A stretch of DNA of 64,000 nt from Alistipes sp. ZOR0009 (GTDB taxonomy: Bacteria > Bacteroidota > Bacteroidia > Bacteroidales > ZOR0009). The stretch is from assembly GCF_000798815.1 (NCBI RefSeq), contig NZ_JTLD01000020.1, forward strand, positions 1 to 64,000. Reading direction: 5' to 3'. Numbering within the stretch: position 1 is the stretch's first letter; every line of letters begins with the position of its first letter. Position numbers and translations under genes: made by a program. The notes below the pieces were generated by a model that had not been told where the DNA came from, ran no database searches, and was given only the letters and a program-made list of their open reading frames with translations. Shown one piece after another: positions 34,861 through 42,530 of the stretch.

Positions 34861-35574
34861 TTAGTTTTTGATGGCGCTTATGGCAACGTAGTCTCCGCAG
34901 TCAAATCCTTCACGAGGTTCTTCGGTAATGTTGTTCGAGTAGATTGGATGCTTGGTAAGCGTTTGGGCGAACTGCATCTCCCCAAAGCCCGCTTTTTCGA
35001 GCATCTCGACTTTTTCGGCGGTGGTGCGCCAGTTGGCTACCTTTACAAACTCTATTGGATATGGATCTTGCGGGTGTACTCCTTTTAACAGCGGGTGATC
35101 CCACGTTTCGACTGCTTTAGCGAGGTTGTAGAGTAGCGCATACGAGCTCTCCTTCGGAACATCGATTACCACAATTCTGCCGTTTGGCTTAAGAGCAGCA
35201 TAGGCTTTATCGAAGGCGGCTTGCAAATCGGTAATGTAGCTGGGAGTCCCGTTAAAGAGTATCGTATCGTAGCAGGCTATCCCAAATTGGGCATCTTCGG
35301 CGGTGGTTATGGCGACGTTCATTCCTCGTTTGCGGGCAATCTCCGCCATTCCTGTCGATGGCTCGATGCCATTTTTTACCACTATACCATATTCTTTTTC
35401 GAGGAGCATCTCAAAAAGACCACTCCCGCATCCAACCGATAGCACGTTGCCCGCATTCTTGCGGAGGAAGTGGGCAACCAGCTTTAGCTCGGAGTAGAGA
35501 ACATGCTCGTTGTTTAAAAACCAGGCATCGTACATGCTGGCATACTGGTCAAAGCTACTTTTATCCATAGTCAT
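34861..35574 (-). CDS. SAM-dependent methyltransferase, first gene of the thi operon
   Basis: 237 aa from ATG 35574 (MTMDKSSFDQY); ATG 35568 is equally possible, whereas the GTG at 35595 lies inside the terminator stem and is rejected. Class I Rossmann fold: the SAM loop is VLSVGCGSGLFEM, followed by NGIEPSTGMAEIARKRG and the LKPNGRIVVIDVPKE region. The substrate is unknown. It is the gene directly controlled by the TPP riboswitch terminator and is 5 bp from thiM, so a link to thiamin or thiazole metabolism is likely (inference). It is not a classical thi enzyme. Confidence 0.85.
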   Translation of the reverse strand: MTMDKSSFDQYASMYDAWFLNNEHVLYSELKLVAHFLRKNAGNVLSVGCGSGLFEMLLEKEYGIVVKNGIEPSTGMAEIARKRGMNVAITTAEDAQFGIACYDTILFNGTPSYITDLQAAFDKAYAALKPNGRIVVIDVPKESSYALLYNLAKAVETWDHPLLKGVHPQDPYPIEFVKVANWRTTAEKVEMLEKAGFGEMQFAQTLTKHPIYSNNITEEPREGFDCGDYVAISAIKN

Positions 35575-35577
35575 AAA

Positions 35578-35609
35578 ATAAAAAAGCCGCTCCACGTATG
35601 TGAAACGGC
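35578..35609 (-). terminator. Riboswitch-controlled intrinsic terminator
   Basis: On the minus strand, GCCGTTTCAC (35609-35600) pairs with GTGGAGCGGC (35595-35586), 10 bp with two G-U pairs and an ATAC loop, followed by TTTTTT and then TATTTT. It stands between the TPP aptamer and the ATG at 35574. Its 5' arm contains CCGTTTC, complementary to GAAACGG in the aptamer's 3' part. Confidence 0.85.
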
Positions 35610-35644
35610 GAAATAGATTGAATCTAACGAAAAAGTCTTCAAAA

Positions 35645-35725
35645 AATCCCGTTTCCCTACGCTGTTATGAAACAGATCAGGTTCATGGGGTATAATCTCA
35701 GCCCTAGTGGACACCCCCAACAGTC
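35645..35725 (-). ncRNA. TPP (thi-box) riboswitch
   Basis: The minus-strand RNA carries the conserved thi-box pieces in order: GGGGGTGTCC, GGGCTGAGATTATACCC, GAACCTGATCTG and GCGTAGGGAAACGG. The CTGAGA and CCTGATCTG elements form the pyrimidine and pyrophosphate sensor cores of TPP aptamers. Helix P1 is CTGTT (35723-35719) with AACGG, whose partner segment overlaps GAAACGG (35655-35649). That segment can instead pair with the 5' arm of the terminator at 35586-35609. Binding of TPP should stabilise P1, free the terminator and switch the operon off. Confidence 0.95.
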
Positions 35726-35729
35726 TCTA

Positions 35730-35737
35730 CAAAGATA
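35730..35737 (-). promoter_or_regulatory. -7 promoter element of the thiamin operon
   Basis: TATCTTTG on the minus strand (plus: CAAAGATA) fits TAnnTTTG. Transcription would start about 6 bp further, right at the 5' strand of riboswitch helix P1. Confidence 0.65.
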
Positions 35738-35939
35738 GCCGAAATGCGCAATCCTTGTCTCCTTTTCCGTTTTTTGATAGATGGAGGAATATGTTTAATA
35801 ACAATGTTATTTGCGGAGGATTACTATTGTGTTGATTTATAGAAGCAGGTGTTTGTCTTTGTTAGATTTTGTATGCTTTGGATTTGTATAATGCAATTTA
35901 AAGATGGTTAAATTGTAAATATTCCGAAGGCGAAGAAGA

Positions 35940-35947
35940 TATCTTTG
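35940..35947 (+). promoter_or_regulatory. -7 promoter element of the Cache-GAF-PAS sensor gene
   Basis: TATCTTTG fits TAnnTTTG, 36 bp before ATG 35984. Confidence 0.6.
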
Positions 35948-35983
35948 TCGCCTAAATTTCGGACTTAATCTAGGAAAAAAAAC

Positions 35984-38347
35984 ATGTTGGAATATAGGGA
36001 TTGGAAGTTCTTCAAAGACATGGAAACGTCGTTGAAGAAGCGGGTACTTTTTAAAGTCGGCTTTTGGCTCTCGCTGTTGCTGATGGGGTTATTTTTATTT
36101 TTTGCGATACTTTTTTGGGATTACGCGATTAGCAGTACTACCAACTCTGCGAGCGAATTCTCACAGTCGAGCTCTAACGCACTAAAAGTTCGTATCTATA
36201 GGGCTATCGGAGTTGCTCGTGCGCTGAGCATGTCTACCGACTACATGATGCATACCAACGCGGCGGCGGCTGACTCGAACTTATCGCGTAGCTTGTATAA
36301 CTACAATACAAGGCTTAATCATTACAAAGGAATTTTGCTTTACCAATCGGCCTACTACAGCTTTGATGCTGCTCAGCTAGGTAGGGTTGATGGTGGTCGC
36401 TTGTTTTATCAGTCGACTTATACTCGCCCAGCAGCTGTTTGCCAGAAAATGGCAGGCATTGGCGACGGAGAACTGCAGGCAAACTTGAGAAAAGCGGAGG
36501 AATTTAAGCAGGCTATTGTTTCTATTCCTCACGAAAGCAGCTACAACGATGGAGGTTCATCTGTTAAGGTGATTTCAGTGGCTGCTCCAGTAGAGCATGA
36601 TGGGAAAGTTATAGGAAGTGCTGGGGTCGATCTTCCATTGGAGGAAATAAACCAGCTGATAAAAAGTTTTAAGCTTCCTCCTCATGCAGTGGCGTACCTG
36701 TTGGCACCCAACGGAGAGGTGGCCTCTTACTCTTCAGAGATTTCGGATTCGAGGATGAAGTACATATCGGAAAATAAGCTCTTGTACAAGACTGTTAGCG
36801 ACATTATCGGTGAAAAAGGGGAGGTAGAAGGTCAAGGTGTCGAGATTAAGGATAATGGAATGCAGTCGTTTATTCTTCCTGTGATACTAGACGAGACAAA
36901 TGCCCGATGGGTATTTGTGGTATCGGTACCTACTTCTGTTTACTATGCATTAATATGGTTAAAGCTGGGACTATTACTGTTGGTTACTGTAATAATGCTG
37001 GTGGTAGTGCTAGTTGTTGTAAGGAAAATGGCGGTTCAGGTTGTAAAGCCAATTATTGAGATCAATGGGAGCATACAGCGGTTAGCTCGTGGCGAAATAT
37101 TTGGTTCTAACTATGTCGAATTGCATCATAAAGATGAACTAGGCGAGATTGCTAGCTCTATAAATACGCTGATAGATTCGCAAAAGGAGGCGGCTGAGTT
37201 TGCTGTTGCTATAGGACAGGAAAAATTTGATGTCGACTTGGCTGACAGAACTGGCGATGATATGGCAGCTGCTTTGGTGGCCATGAAGGAGAATCTACTA
37301 AAAAGCAAGAATCTGGAATTGGAACGTCAGGAGCAGGAGGCTATTACGCACTGGGCAGCAGAGGGGATGGCGCAATTTGCCGAACTTTTACGTGCGAGCG
37401 ATTCCAACATGAAGGAGTTCTCTGCCCGTTTGCTTTCGAGCCTAGTTCGTTATATCGATGTTAACCAAGGTGCCCTTTTCGTATTTAACGAGGAGAGCAA
37501 GGTGCTGGAAATGACAGCCTGCTTTGCCTACAATCGTCGTAAGATGGTGGATAAGGAGATGGCTGTTGGCGAAGGGCTGGTTGGTCGCTGCTATGCCGAG
37601 GCTGAGTCTATCTACTTGCTAGAAATTCCTACAGACTACATAGCCATTACGTCGGGGTTGGGAGATACGCCACCTCGCTCGTTGCTTTTAGTACCAATGA
37701 AGGTAGATGGTGAGGTTTTAGGGGTACTCGAACTTGCCTCTTTACAGGAAATTCCAGATTATAAGCTTCAGTTTGTTGAAAAGATAGGCGAAAGTATTGC
37801 TGCCACCATTCGTAGCGTGCGGGTTAACCATCATACGGCTCAGCTGCTCGAAAGAACGAAGGTGCAGGCTGAAGAGATGGCTGCAGCGGAGGAAGAAATG
37901 CGCCAGAATTTGGAGGAGCTGCAATCTACTCAGGAGGAGATGTCGCGTATTCAGGAGGAGCAACGTGCTGCCATTGAGCTTACGCAGATTGATAAGCAAA
38001 TGTTTGCTGCCTTGTTCCATTCTACATCAGAGAGCATCTACTTTAAGCATAGAGATGGCCGCTATGGAAGGGTGAGCGATGCCGCTTGTGCGCTGCTAAG
38101 GGTTAATAGCGTAGAGGAAGCAGAAGGAAAGACGGCGTTTGATCTCTTCTCTCACGAAACGGCATCGGCTATCGAGAAGGAGGACAATGAGGTGATGACT
38201 ACCCAAAGACCTATAGTTCGTCAGGAGGGATTCTTGACCAACCTAGATGGTTCTAAAATAAAGGTAGAAAAGAGCAAGCACCCAGTTCTTGATGCAAAAG
38301 GGGAATCGGTTGGACTTATTGCTATCTATAAGATGTTAGAAAATTAG
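35984..38347 (+). CDS. Cache-HAMP-GAF-PAS sensor protein without an output domain
   Basis: 787-aa inner-membrane sensor. Order: short cytoplasmic tail, TM1 (~26-47), periplasmic double-Cache-like domain (~50-310; SVAAPVEHDGKVIGSAGVDL is typical), TM2 (~323-347), HAMP (~348-400), a linker helix, GAF (~480-615; AVGEGLVGRCYAEAES), a glutamate-rich coiled coil (~625-665; EEEMRQNLEELQSTQEEM), and a PAS domain (~675-785; FHSTSESIYFKHRDGRY). It stops after PAS, with no histidine kinase, methyl-accepting, GGDEF or phosphatase domain. An internal ATG at 36020 is an alternative start. It may pass its signal by contact with another protein (inference). Own promoter and terminator. Confidence 0.88.
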   Translation: MLEYRDWKFFKDMETSLKKRVLFKVGFWLSLLLMGLFLFFAILFWDYAISSTTNSASEFSQSSSNALKVRIYRAIGVARALSMSTDYMMHTNAAAADSNLSRSLYNYNTRLNHYKGILLYQSAYYSFDAAQLGRVDGGRLFYQSTYTRPAAVCQKMAGIGDGELQANLRKAEEFKQAIVSIPHESSYNDGGSSVKVISVAAPVEHDGKVIGSAGVDLPLEEINQLIKSFKLPPHAVAYLLAPNGEVASYSSEISDSRMKYISENKLLYKTVSDIIGEKGEVEGQGVEIKDNGMQSFILPVILDETNARWVFVVSVPTSVYYALIWLKLGLLLLVTVIMLVVVLVVVRKMAVQVVKPIIEINGSIQRLARGEIFGSNYVELHHKDELGEIASSINTLIDSQKEAAEFAVAIGQEKFDVDLADRTGDDMAAALVAMKENLLKSKNLELERQEQEAITHWAAEGMAQFAELLRASDSNMKEFSARLLSSLVRYIDVNQGALFVFNEESKVLEMTACFAYNRRKMVDKEMAVGEGLVGRCYAEAESIYLLEIPTDYIAITSGLGDTPPRSLLLVPMKVDGEVLGVLELASLQEIPDYKLQFVEKIGESIAATIRSVRVNHHTAQLLERTKVQAEEMAAAEEEMRQNLEELQSTQEEMSRIQEEQRAAIELTQIDKQMFAALFHSTSESIYFKHRDGRYGRVSDAACALLRVNSVEEAEGKTAFDLFSHETASAIEKEDNEVMTTQRPIVRQEGFLTNLDGSKIKVEKSKHPVLDAKGESVGLIAIYKMLEN

Positions 38348-38368
38348 CGCGCTAATTTTTCTTCAATA

Positions 38369-38404
38369 AAATGAGGCCTATTCTATTTAGAATAGGCCTC
38401 ATTT
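38369..38404. terminator. Bidirectional terminator between sensor and sulfatase genes
   Basis: A perfect 16-bp stem (38369-38384 with 38389-38404, core ATGAGGCCTATTC) has a 4-nt loop and A/T tails on both sides. The palindrome AAATTAGCGCGCTAATTT (38341-38358) overlaps the preceding stop codon and adds a second hairpin. Confidence 0.85.
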
Positions 38405-38410
38405 GTTTAT

Positions 38411-39937
38411 TTATCTGCTTTTGTTATCTGCTTTTTGCTTTTCTAGCAAAGCCTTTAATCGCTTTGCTATTTTGGGATGCTGCAGTATAAGGTTGTTTTT
38501 TTCAAGAGGATCGGCTTCTATGTTGTATAACTGGGCTTCAGGGGCGTTGTCTACACCCTTAGAGGACCAGCCACCCGATCCTTTGCAGTCGATATACTTC
38601 CACTTGCCCTCCCTTATTCCAAAATCTCCATTTACGCCATGATGTATGATTGAGGTTCTGTGCGGCTCTTTCCTTTGGAATTTCGAACTTATAAGCGGAA
38701 GTATGGAGAAGCTATCCTCAGCCTCATTGTCGGATAGCTTGCTGCCAAGCAGCTGGGCACAGGTAGCAAAAAGGTCGGTTGTGCAGACGATTTTATCTAC
38801 GCTTGCTCCTTTTTTTGTACTATTGGGCCAGTAAACAATAAGGGGAATCCGGTGTCCTCCATCCCAAACATCGCCTTTCATTCCCGATGTTCCATGGTTG
38901 CTTTCGTGCTGATACTGCTGAATGTCGCTAGGAAGCCAATGGGAACCGTTGTCGGAGGCGAAAATAATCATAGTATTGTCATCAATTCCTTGCTTTTTGC
39001 AGGCCTCTGCTATTTCCTTTACCATAGCATCTGTCATCATCACAAAATCGCCGTAGGCGCCAGCGCCTGATTTCCCAAGAAATTTTTCGGAGGGAAGCCA
39101 TGGGGTATGTGGAGATGTTAGCGCAAGGTATAGAAAGAAGGCGGAGTCGGATTTTGCGTTGTTGTTGATAAACGATTTTGCATCGTTAACCAAGTTCTCA
39201 AGCACCTCCGAATGCTTAAAGTCTGAAGCTACATCACCGCCTCTGTACCAACGACCACGTGAGCTCTTATCGCTCCATGATGGTTGAGCGCTTACTTTTT
39301 CTCCTGTAATTTTCTCATCCCTGATGAATAGGTAGGGGGCTATATCTAACGAAGACGGAATAATGTAGCTGTAGTCAAAACCGCAAGCCTTTGGTCCTCC
39401 TGTTATAGGTTTGCTGTAGTCTACGTTGGAGGTGTTTAAGATTCCCCAAGGGTCGCCTTCGGTGAGGGGACGGTTGGAGTTCACTTTTTCGTAGTTTAGG
39501 CCAAGGTGCCATTTCCCAATACAAGCCGTATGGTATCCACGCCTTTTAAAAAGATTTGCAACGGTTGGTCTGTCTTCTTCAATAAGAGGCCGATCGTAAC
39601 CCACAAGCACCCCCGCTTTTAGGCGCGAACGGAAGCAGTACCTGCCAGTTAGGATACCGTAACGGGTTGGTGTACTTACCGCAGAATTGGAGTGGGCGTT
39701 GGTGAAAGACACTCCGTTGCGAACAAGGCTGTCTAGCGTGGGTGTTTTAATCTTACTTTGCGGATTTAGCGCTGAAATGTCGCCATAACCCATATCATCA
39801 GCAAGAATGTAAATGACATTAGGCTTACGTTCGTCTGGCTTTTTTTTATCAGGTGCTTTGCCCTCTGATGGTGCTGTTGTACAAAATGCCACCCCAGTTA
39901 AGCAAACGGAGATGAGCCTTTGGTGGATTAACTTCAT
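38411..39937 (-). CDS. Serine-type sulfatase
   Basis: 508-aa exported sulfate-ester hydrolase of the alkaline-phosphatase fold (signal peptide MKLIHQRLISVCLTGVAF). The calcium-binding motif NVIYILADDMGYGD is near the N-terminus. The maturation motif is S-T-P-T-R within NSAVSTPTRYGILTGR, so the residue turned into formylglycine is a serine. This requires an anaerobic sulfatase-maturating enzyme (anSME), not encoded in this window. IGKWHLG and SPHTPWLP give further active-site residues. It matches the S1 family, but subfamily and substrate cannot be assigned. No other carbohydrate enzyme or SusCD pair adjoins it. A possible lipobox (VAFC) is weak. Confidence 0.92.
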   Translation of the reverse strand: MKLIHQRLISVCLTGVAFCTTAPSEGKAPDKKKPDERKPNVIYILADDMGYGDISALNPQSKIKTPTLDSLVRNGVSFTNAHSNSAVSTPTRYGILTGRYCFRSRLKAGVLVGYDRPLIEEDRPTVANLFKRRGYHTACIGKWHLGLNYEKVNSNRPLTEGDPWGILNTSNVDYSKPITGGPKACGFDYSYIIPSSLDIAPYLFIRDEKITGEKVSAQPSWSDKSSRGRWYRGGDVASDFKHSEVLENLVNDAKSFINNNAKSDSAFFLYLALTSPHTPWLPSEKFLGKSGAGAYGDFVMMTDAMVKEIAEACKKQGIDDNTMIIFASDNGSHWLPSDIQQYQHESNHGTSGMKGDVWDGGHRIPLIVYWPNSTKKGASVDKIVCTTDLFATCAQLLGSKLSDNEAEDSFSILPLISSKFQRKEPHRTSIIHHGVNGDFGIREGKWKYIDCKGSGGWSSKGVDNAPEAQLYNIEADPLEKNNLILQHPKIAKRLKALLEKQKADNKSR

Positions 39938-39993
39938 GGTGTTTGGTTGTTGTAGGCGGCAAAATAAGGCAATTTATGGTAGATATCTATACA

Positions 39994-40024
39994 CAAAAGG
40001 CCATCTCGTCGAGACAGCCTTTTG
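39994..40024 (-). terminator. Terminator after the DUF6261 gene
   Basis: CAAAAGGC (39994-40001) and GCCTTTTG (40017-40024) pair, with an inner TCTC/GAGA stem across a CA/CA internal loop. It lies between the DUF6261 stop and the sulfatase start. Confidence 0.65.
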
Positions 40025-40057
40025 GATGTATTGTAATTGTGTAGATGTTGGTACTTC

Positions 40058-40750
40058 TTAAGCCATCATCTTTGCCTTGTAGGCCGCAATTAGGTCGTTT
40101 ATTTTGTGAGCCAAATTGTACAGCTCTGGGTTGGGCATAAACTCTAAGCGCATGTTGATGTACTGGAATAGCCTTTCGAGTGCAACACCTAGGTTTTTTA
40201 CGATTGGTTGAAGGTCTATCAGAACTACGTTTTCGTTCTGCTCCTTAAATTTTTCGTGCGCCTCCTTAAACTTAAGCTGTCCTTCCTCAATTTCTTCTAC
40301 CCAATGCTGGGCATGCATGGTGGCAATCGCCTTTTTGAGCTTGGGGTAGGTTTTAAGAATGATAAGCAGGTTGTCTACCCTGATGCTCTCGTCGGGGTTG
40401 CGCAGGCGGTGTATATCCCAGCTGATATCCTTGAACACCCCTAGTATGGTTTCGCCAGCTCGCACCCATTCTACGTTGTGGTGGCTTGCGCAGATGGCGG
40501 CATACTCCCGCAGGTTGATTAGCCCGTTATCCCTCATGTCGTCGGCCTCTACCATTTCAGCAGCGATAGGGTTATCGCTCATACGTTCGTAGGCCTTCTT
40601 TAGCGCTTCTGTGTGGCATTCTACAGCCTGAATGTGCGCACCTAAATCGGGGTTGGCCTTTTTGGCCTTGTTGGCGGCTGCTGCAATTTTGGTTGCGAAG
40701 ACCTGTTTCTCTGGAATTCGCATTTGTCGGTAGGGGTGGTTGCTAATCAT
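40058..40750 (-). CDS. DUF6261-family protein
   Basis: 230-aa, mostly helical cytoplasmic protein without signal peptide or membrane segment. It looks like the DUF6261 family, common in Bacteroidota and of unknown function, with long amphipathic helices (DDMRDNGLINLREYAAICAS, EEGQLKFKEAHEKFKEQN) that may form a bundle. ATG 40750 is used. An almost-consensus promoter element (TAGCTTTC, minus strand) lies about 24 bp upstream. No function is claimed. Confidence 0.7.
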   Translation of the reverse strand: MISNHPYRQMRIPEKQVFATKIAAAANKAKKANPDLGAHIQAVECHTEALKKAYERMSDNPIAAEMVEADDMRDNGLINLREYAAICASHHNVEWVRAGETILGVFKDISWDIHRLRNPDESIRVDNLLIILKTYPKLKKAIATMHAQHWVEEIEEGQLKFKEAHEKFKEQNENVVLIDLQPIVKNLGVALERLFQYINMRLEFMPNPELYNLAHKINDLIAAYKAKMMA

Positions 40751-40895
40751 TAGGTGTAGCTTTTAAGTTTACCGAAAGCTAGAAAAAAACGGCGAACAAA
40801 ACCAGTATGGCTCCATTAAAATTGCATTTTATCTTTTTAAAAGCTCAATACAATATCGGGTGATGTAATTCGTTTCTCTATCAGTACAGATTTTG

Positions 40896-40903
40896 TATAT
40901 TTG
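40896..40903 (+). promoter_or_regulatory. -7 promoter element upstream of the 41061 gene
   Basis: TATATTTG fits TAnnTTTG. If used, the message starts near 40910 and has a leader of about 150 nt. Confidence 0.55.
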
Positions 40904-40909
40904 GACAGC

Positions 40910-41060
40910 TTATTTTGAAAGTAGGTGCTTAGCCCCCGATTTTCGGGGAGAAGGTATCCGCCGCCAATAGAGACAAATCCCTAGTGCTAGCACTTGCAAG
41001 CGGGGGCGCGTACGGTGCGGCTATGCCGGTTGCAACCAACCTTAAAAACATTTTATTAGG
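40910..41060 (+). promoter_or_regulatory. GC-rich structured 5' leader
   Basis: The ~150-nt leader is clearly richer in G and C than its surroundings. CCCCGA (40934-40939) can pair with TCGGGG (40943-40948) locally. The overlapping GCCCCCG (40932-40938) can also pair with CGGGGGC (41001-41007), so two mutually exclusive folds are possible. GTGCTAGCAC in 40984-40993 is a perfect palindrome. It does not match any riboswitch class I know by eye. Confidence 0.45.
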
Positions 41061-41822
41061 ATGAAAAAAATAATCGCAATTTCAGTATTGGCTCTACTGG
41101 GTTTTACAGGAGCTTACAAGGCCAACGCGCAGCTGCATAACATGGGGCTTCAGATGTCGATGATTTGGCCTAAGGGTAACGACTATGGTAAGAACTTTAA
41201 TAGCCTTTATGGCGGTCTCTTTTACGAGTACCGATTCCAAGGTAAGGACGAGGATGTAAACGAGCTGATGGATCACTTCGGGTTGGAGTTTGGGATTAAC
41301 TACACCGAGTTCATCTTTAAAAATAACTGGGATTTGCAGAAGTTTGGAGAGAATAACAGCTCTATAACGGATTATGTCAACTTCTTTGGTACCAATAGAC
41401 CCTATACAAAGCACAGCAATAAGGGGGTAAACTTCTATGCGGCTCCTAAGGTGTACGTAACCATCTACCCAGAACTGGTAGAAATGTACCTAATGGGAAA
41501 GGTTGGTTACCAGTACCTGAATACATCGGGAACCATGACTGCTAATAACGCCCTTACACCTTGGAAGGCACAAGGCGGTACCAACAATAAGATATTTGTG
41601 GGGGCTGCTGTAGGTTTCGAGGTGAAGCTGGGTACCGTTTCTGTAGGAACTAACTTAGGTTTCGACAACAACTCTCCATCTTCGATAATGAAGAAGGAGG
41701 TTTATAAGCAGTCGGGGGTGAATACTCCTGTAGAAATTTATCCTTTCAAAAAGATGGATAAGATGTGGGGTAACCTTGTTTTGGAATTCAAGGTTAAGGC
41801 GCAGCTAAATGGTAAAGACTAA
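41061..41822 (+). CDS. Outer-membrane beta-barrel-like protein
   Basis: 253-aa exported protein (signal peptide MKKIIAISVLALLGFTGAYKANAQ). The mature part has alternating aromatic and hydrophobic strands (GGLFYEYRFQG, LMGKVGYQYLN, IFVGAAVGFEVKLG) as in small outer-membrane barrels of Bacteroidota. Function is unknown. It has its own promoter element, the long structured leader described above, and a terminator, so it is a single-gene unit. Confidence 0.8.
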   Translation: MKKIIAISVLALLGFTGAYKANAQLHNMGLQMSMIWPKGNDYGKNFNSLYGGLFYEYRFQGKDEDVNELMDHFGLEFGINYTEFIFKNNWDLQKFGENNSSITDYVNFFGTNRPYTKHSNKGVNFYAAPKVYVTIYPELVEMYLMGKVGYQYLNTSGTMTANNALTPWKAQGGTNNKIFVGAAVGFEVKLGTVSVGTNLGFDNNSPSSIMKKEVYKQSGVNTPVEIYPFKKMDKMWGNLVLEFKVKAQLNGKD

Positions 41823-41843
41823 TGTAACCTGTATACATACCGA

Positions 41844-41880
41844 AATAGGGGAAGGCCGTCGAGGTTTTCCCCTATTTTTT
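41844..41880 (+). terminator. Terminator after the outer-membrane protein gene
   Basis: AATAGGGGAA (41844-41853) pairs with TTCCCCTATT (41867-41876), followed by a T run that overlaps the stop codon of the convergent acetyltransferase gene. Confidence 0.85.
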
Positions 41881-42509
41881 TATTGCTCGTTAAGGTAGTC
41901 CTGAAACCAGTCGAGGTGGCGGCCTATATCGATGCCATCAACAAGGGCGTGGTGTACGTGGATGCTGGTAGGCATCAGCAGCTGGGGGCCCTGCTCGAAT
42001 ATTTTTCCGAAGGTTATTTTTGGGATGCTGCCTTTATGCTCAAAATGTCGGGCATGGCTTAAGCTGGTAAACGGAATCCAGGGGATGGAGGAGTAGTGTA
42101 TCGTGTTTGGCGCCTCCTTCGAGAAGTCTAGCCCGCTGCTGGCCTGCACCTGCGCTATCACCTTTTGAGCCTTCTCCGAAAACTCCTCAAAGCTGGCCTC
42201 GTAGGTAAAGTAGGCAAAGTTGAAGGTGTCGTCAGGGCGAATAATGGTGGTTGACGGGTGGACAATATCGTACTGTACCACGCTGCCATCCTCCTCGATG
42301 CGCAGCCTAAGGGCAGGTGTCTGGTTAACGGCACGGATAGACTGGTACAGGTGGTATAGAAAGAAGGAGTGCCCCGCCGACTTGCAGTACTGGTAGGCGT
42401 GGGTTACGTCTACGTTTACGCACATGCCGTAAAATGGCTCCTCGAAATTTTTGAAAAACTGGAAATGCGCCTTGCGCTTCCAGGTCTCTACGTCAATAAC
42501 CTTTTTCAT
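41880..42509 (-). CDS. CatA-like acetyltransferase
   Basis: 209-aa cytoplasmic protein of the chloramphenicol acetyltransferase family. The catalytic motif HHALVDGID is intact near the C-terminus, and PWIPFTSLSH matches the substrate-side segment of the family. The N-terminal WKRKAHFQFFKNFEEP is also typical. Many chromosomal Bacteroidota members are not known to confer resistance, so I call only the family, not the phenotype. It is 21 bp downstream of the HAD gene and is probably co-transcribed with it. Confidence 0.88.
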   Translation of the reverse strand: MKKVIDVETWKRKAHFQFFKNFEEPFYGMCVNVDVTHAYQYCKSAGHSFFLYHLYQSIRAVNQTPALRLRIEEDGSVVQYDIVHPSTTIIRPDDTFNFAYFTYEASFEEFSEKAQKVIAQVQASSGLDFSKEAPNTIHYSSIPWIPFTSLSHARHFEHKGSIPKITFGKIFEQGPQLLMPTSIHVHHALVDGIDIGRHLDWFQDYLNEQ

Positions 42510-42530
42510 CCTTTACCCTTTTTGGTGATC

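Noticed and set aside
35575-35595. GTG start at 35595 for the methyltransferase
   Set aside because: It lies within the riboswitch terminator stem; ATG 35574 or 35568 gives the normal N-terminus.
41880-42509. Chloramphenicol resistance gene on a mobile element
   Set aside because: The CatA-like gene has the family motif, but no transposase, integrase, inverted repeats or change in composition surround it; resistance cannot be inferred.
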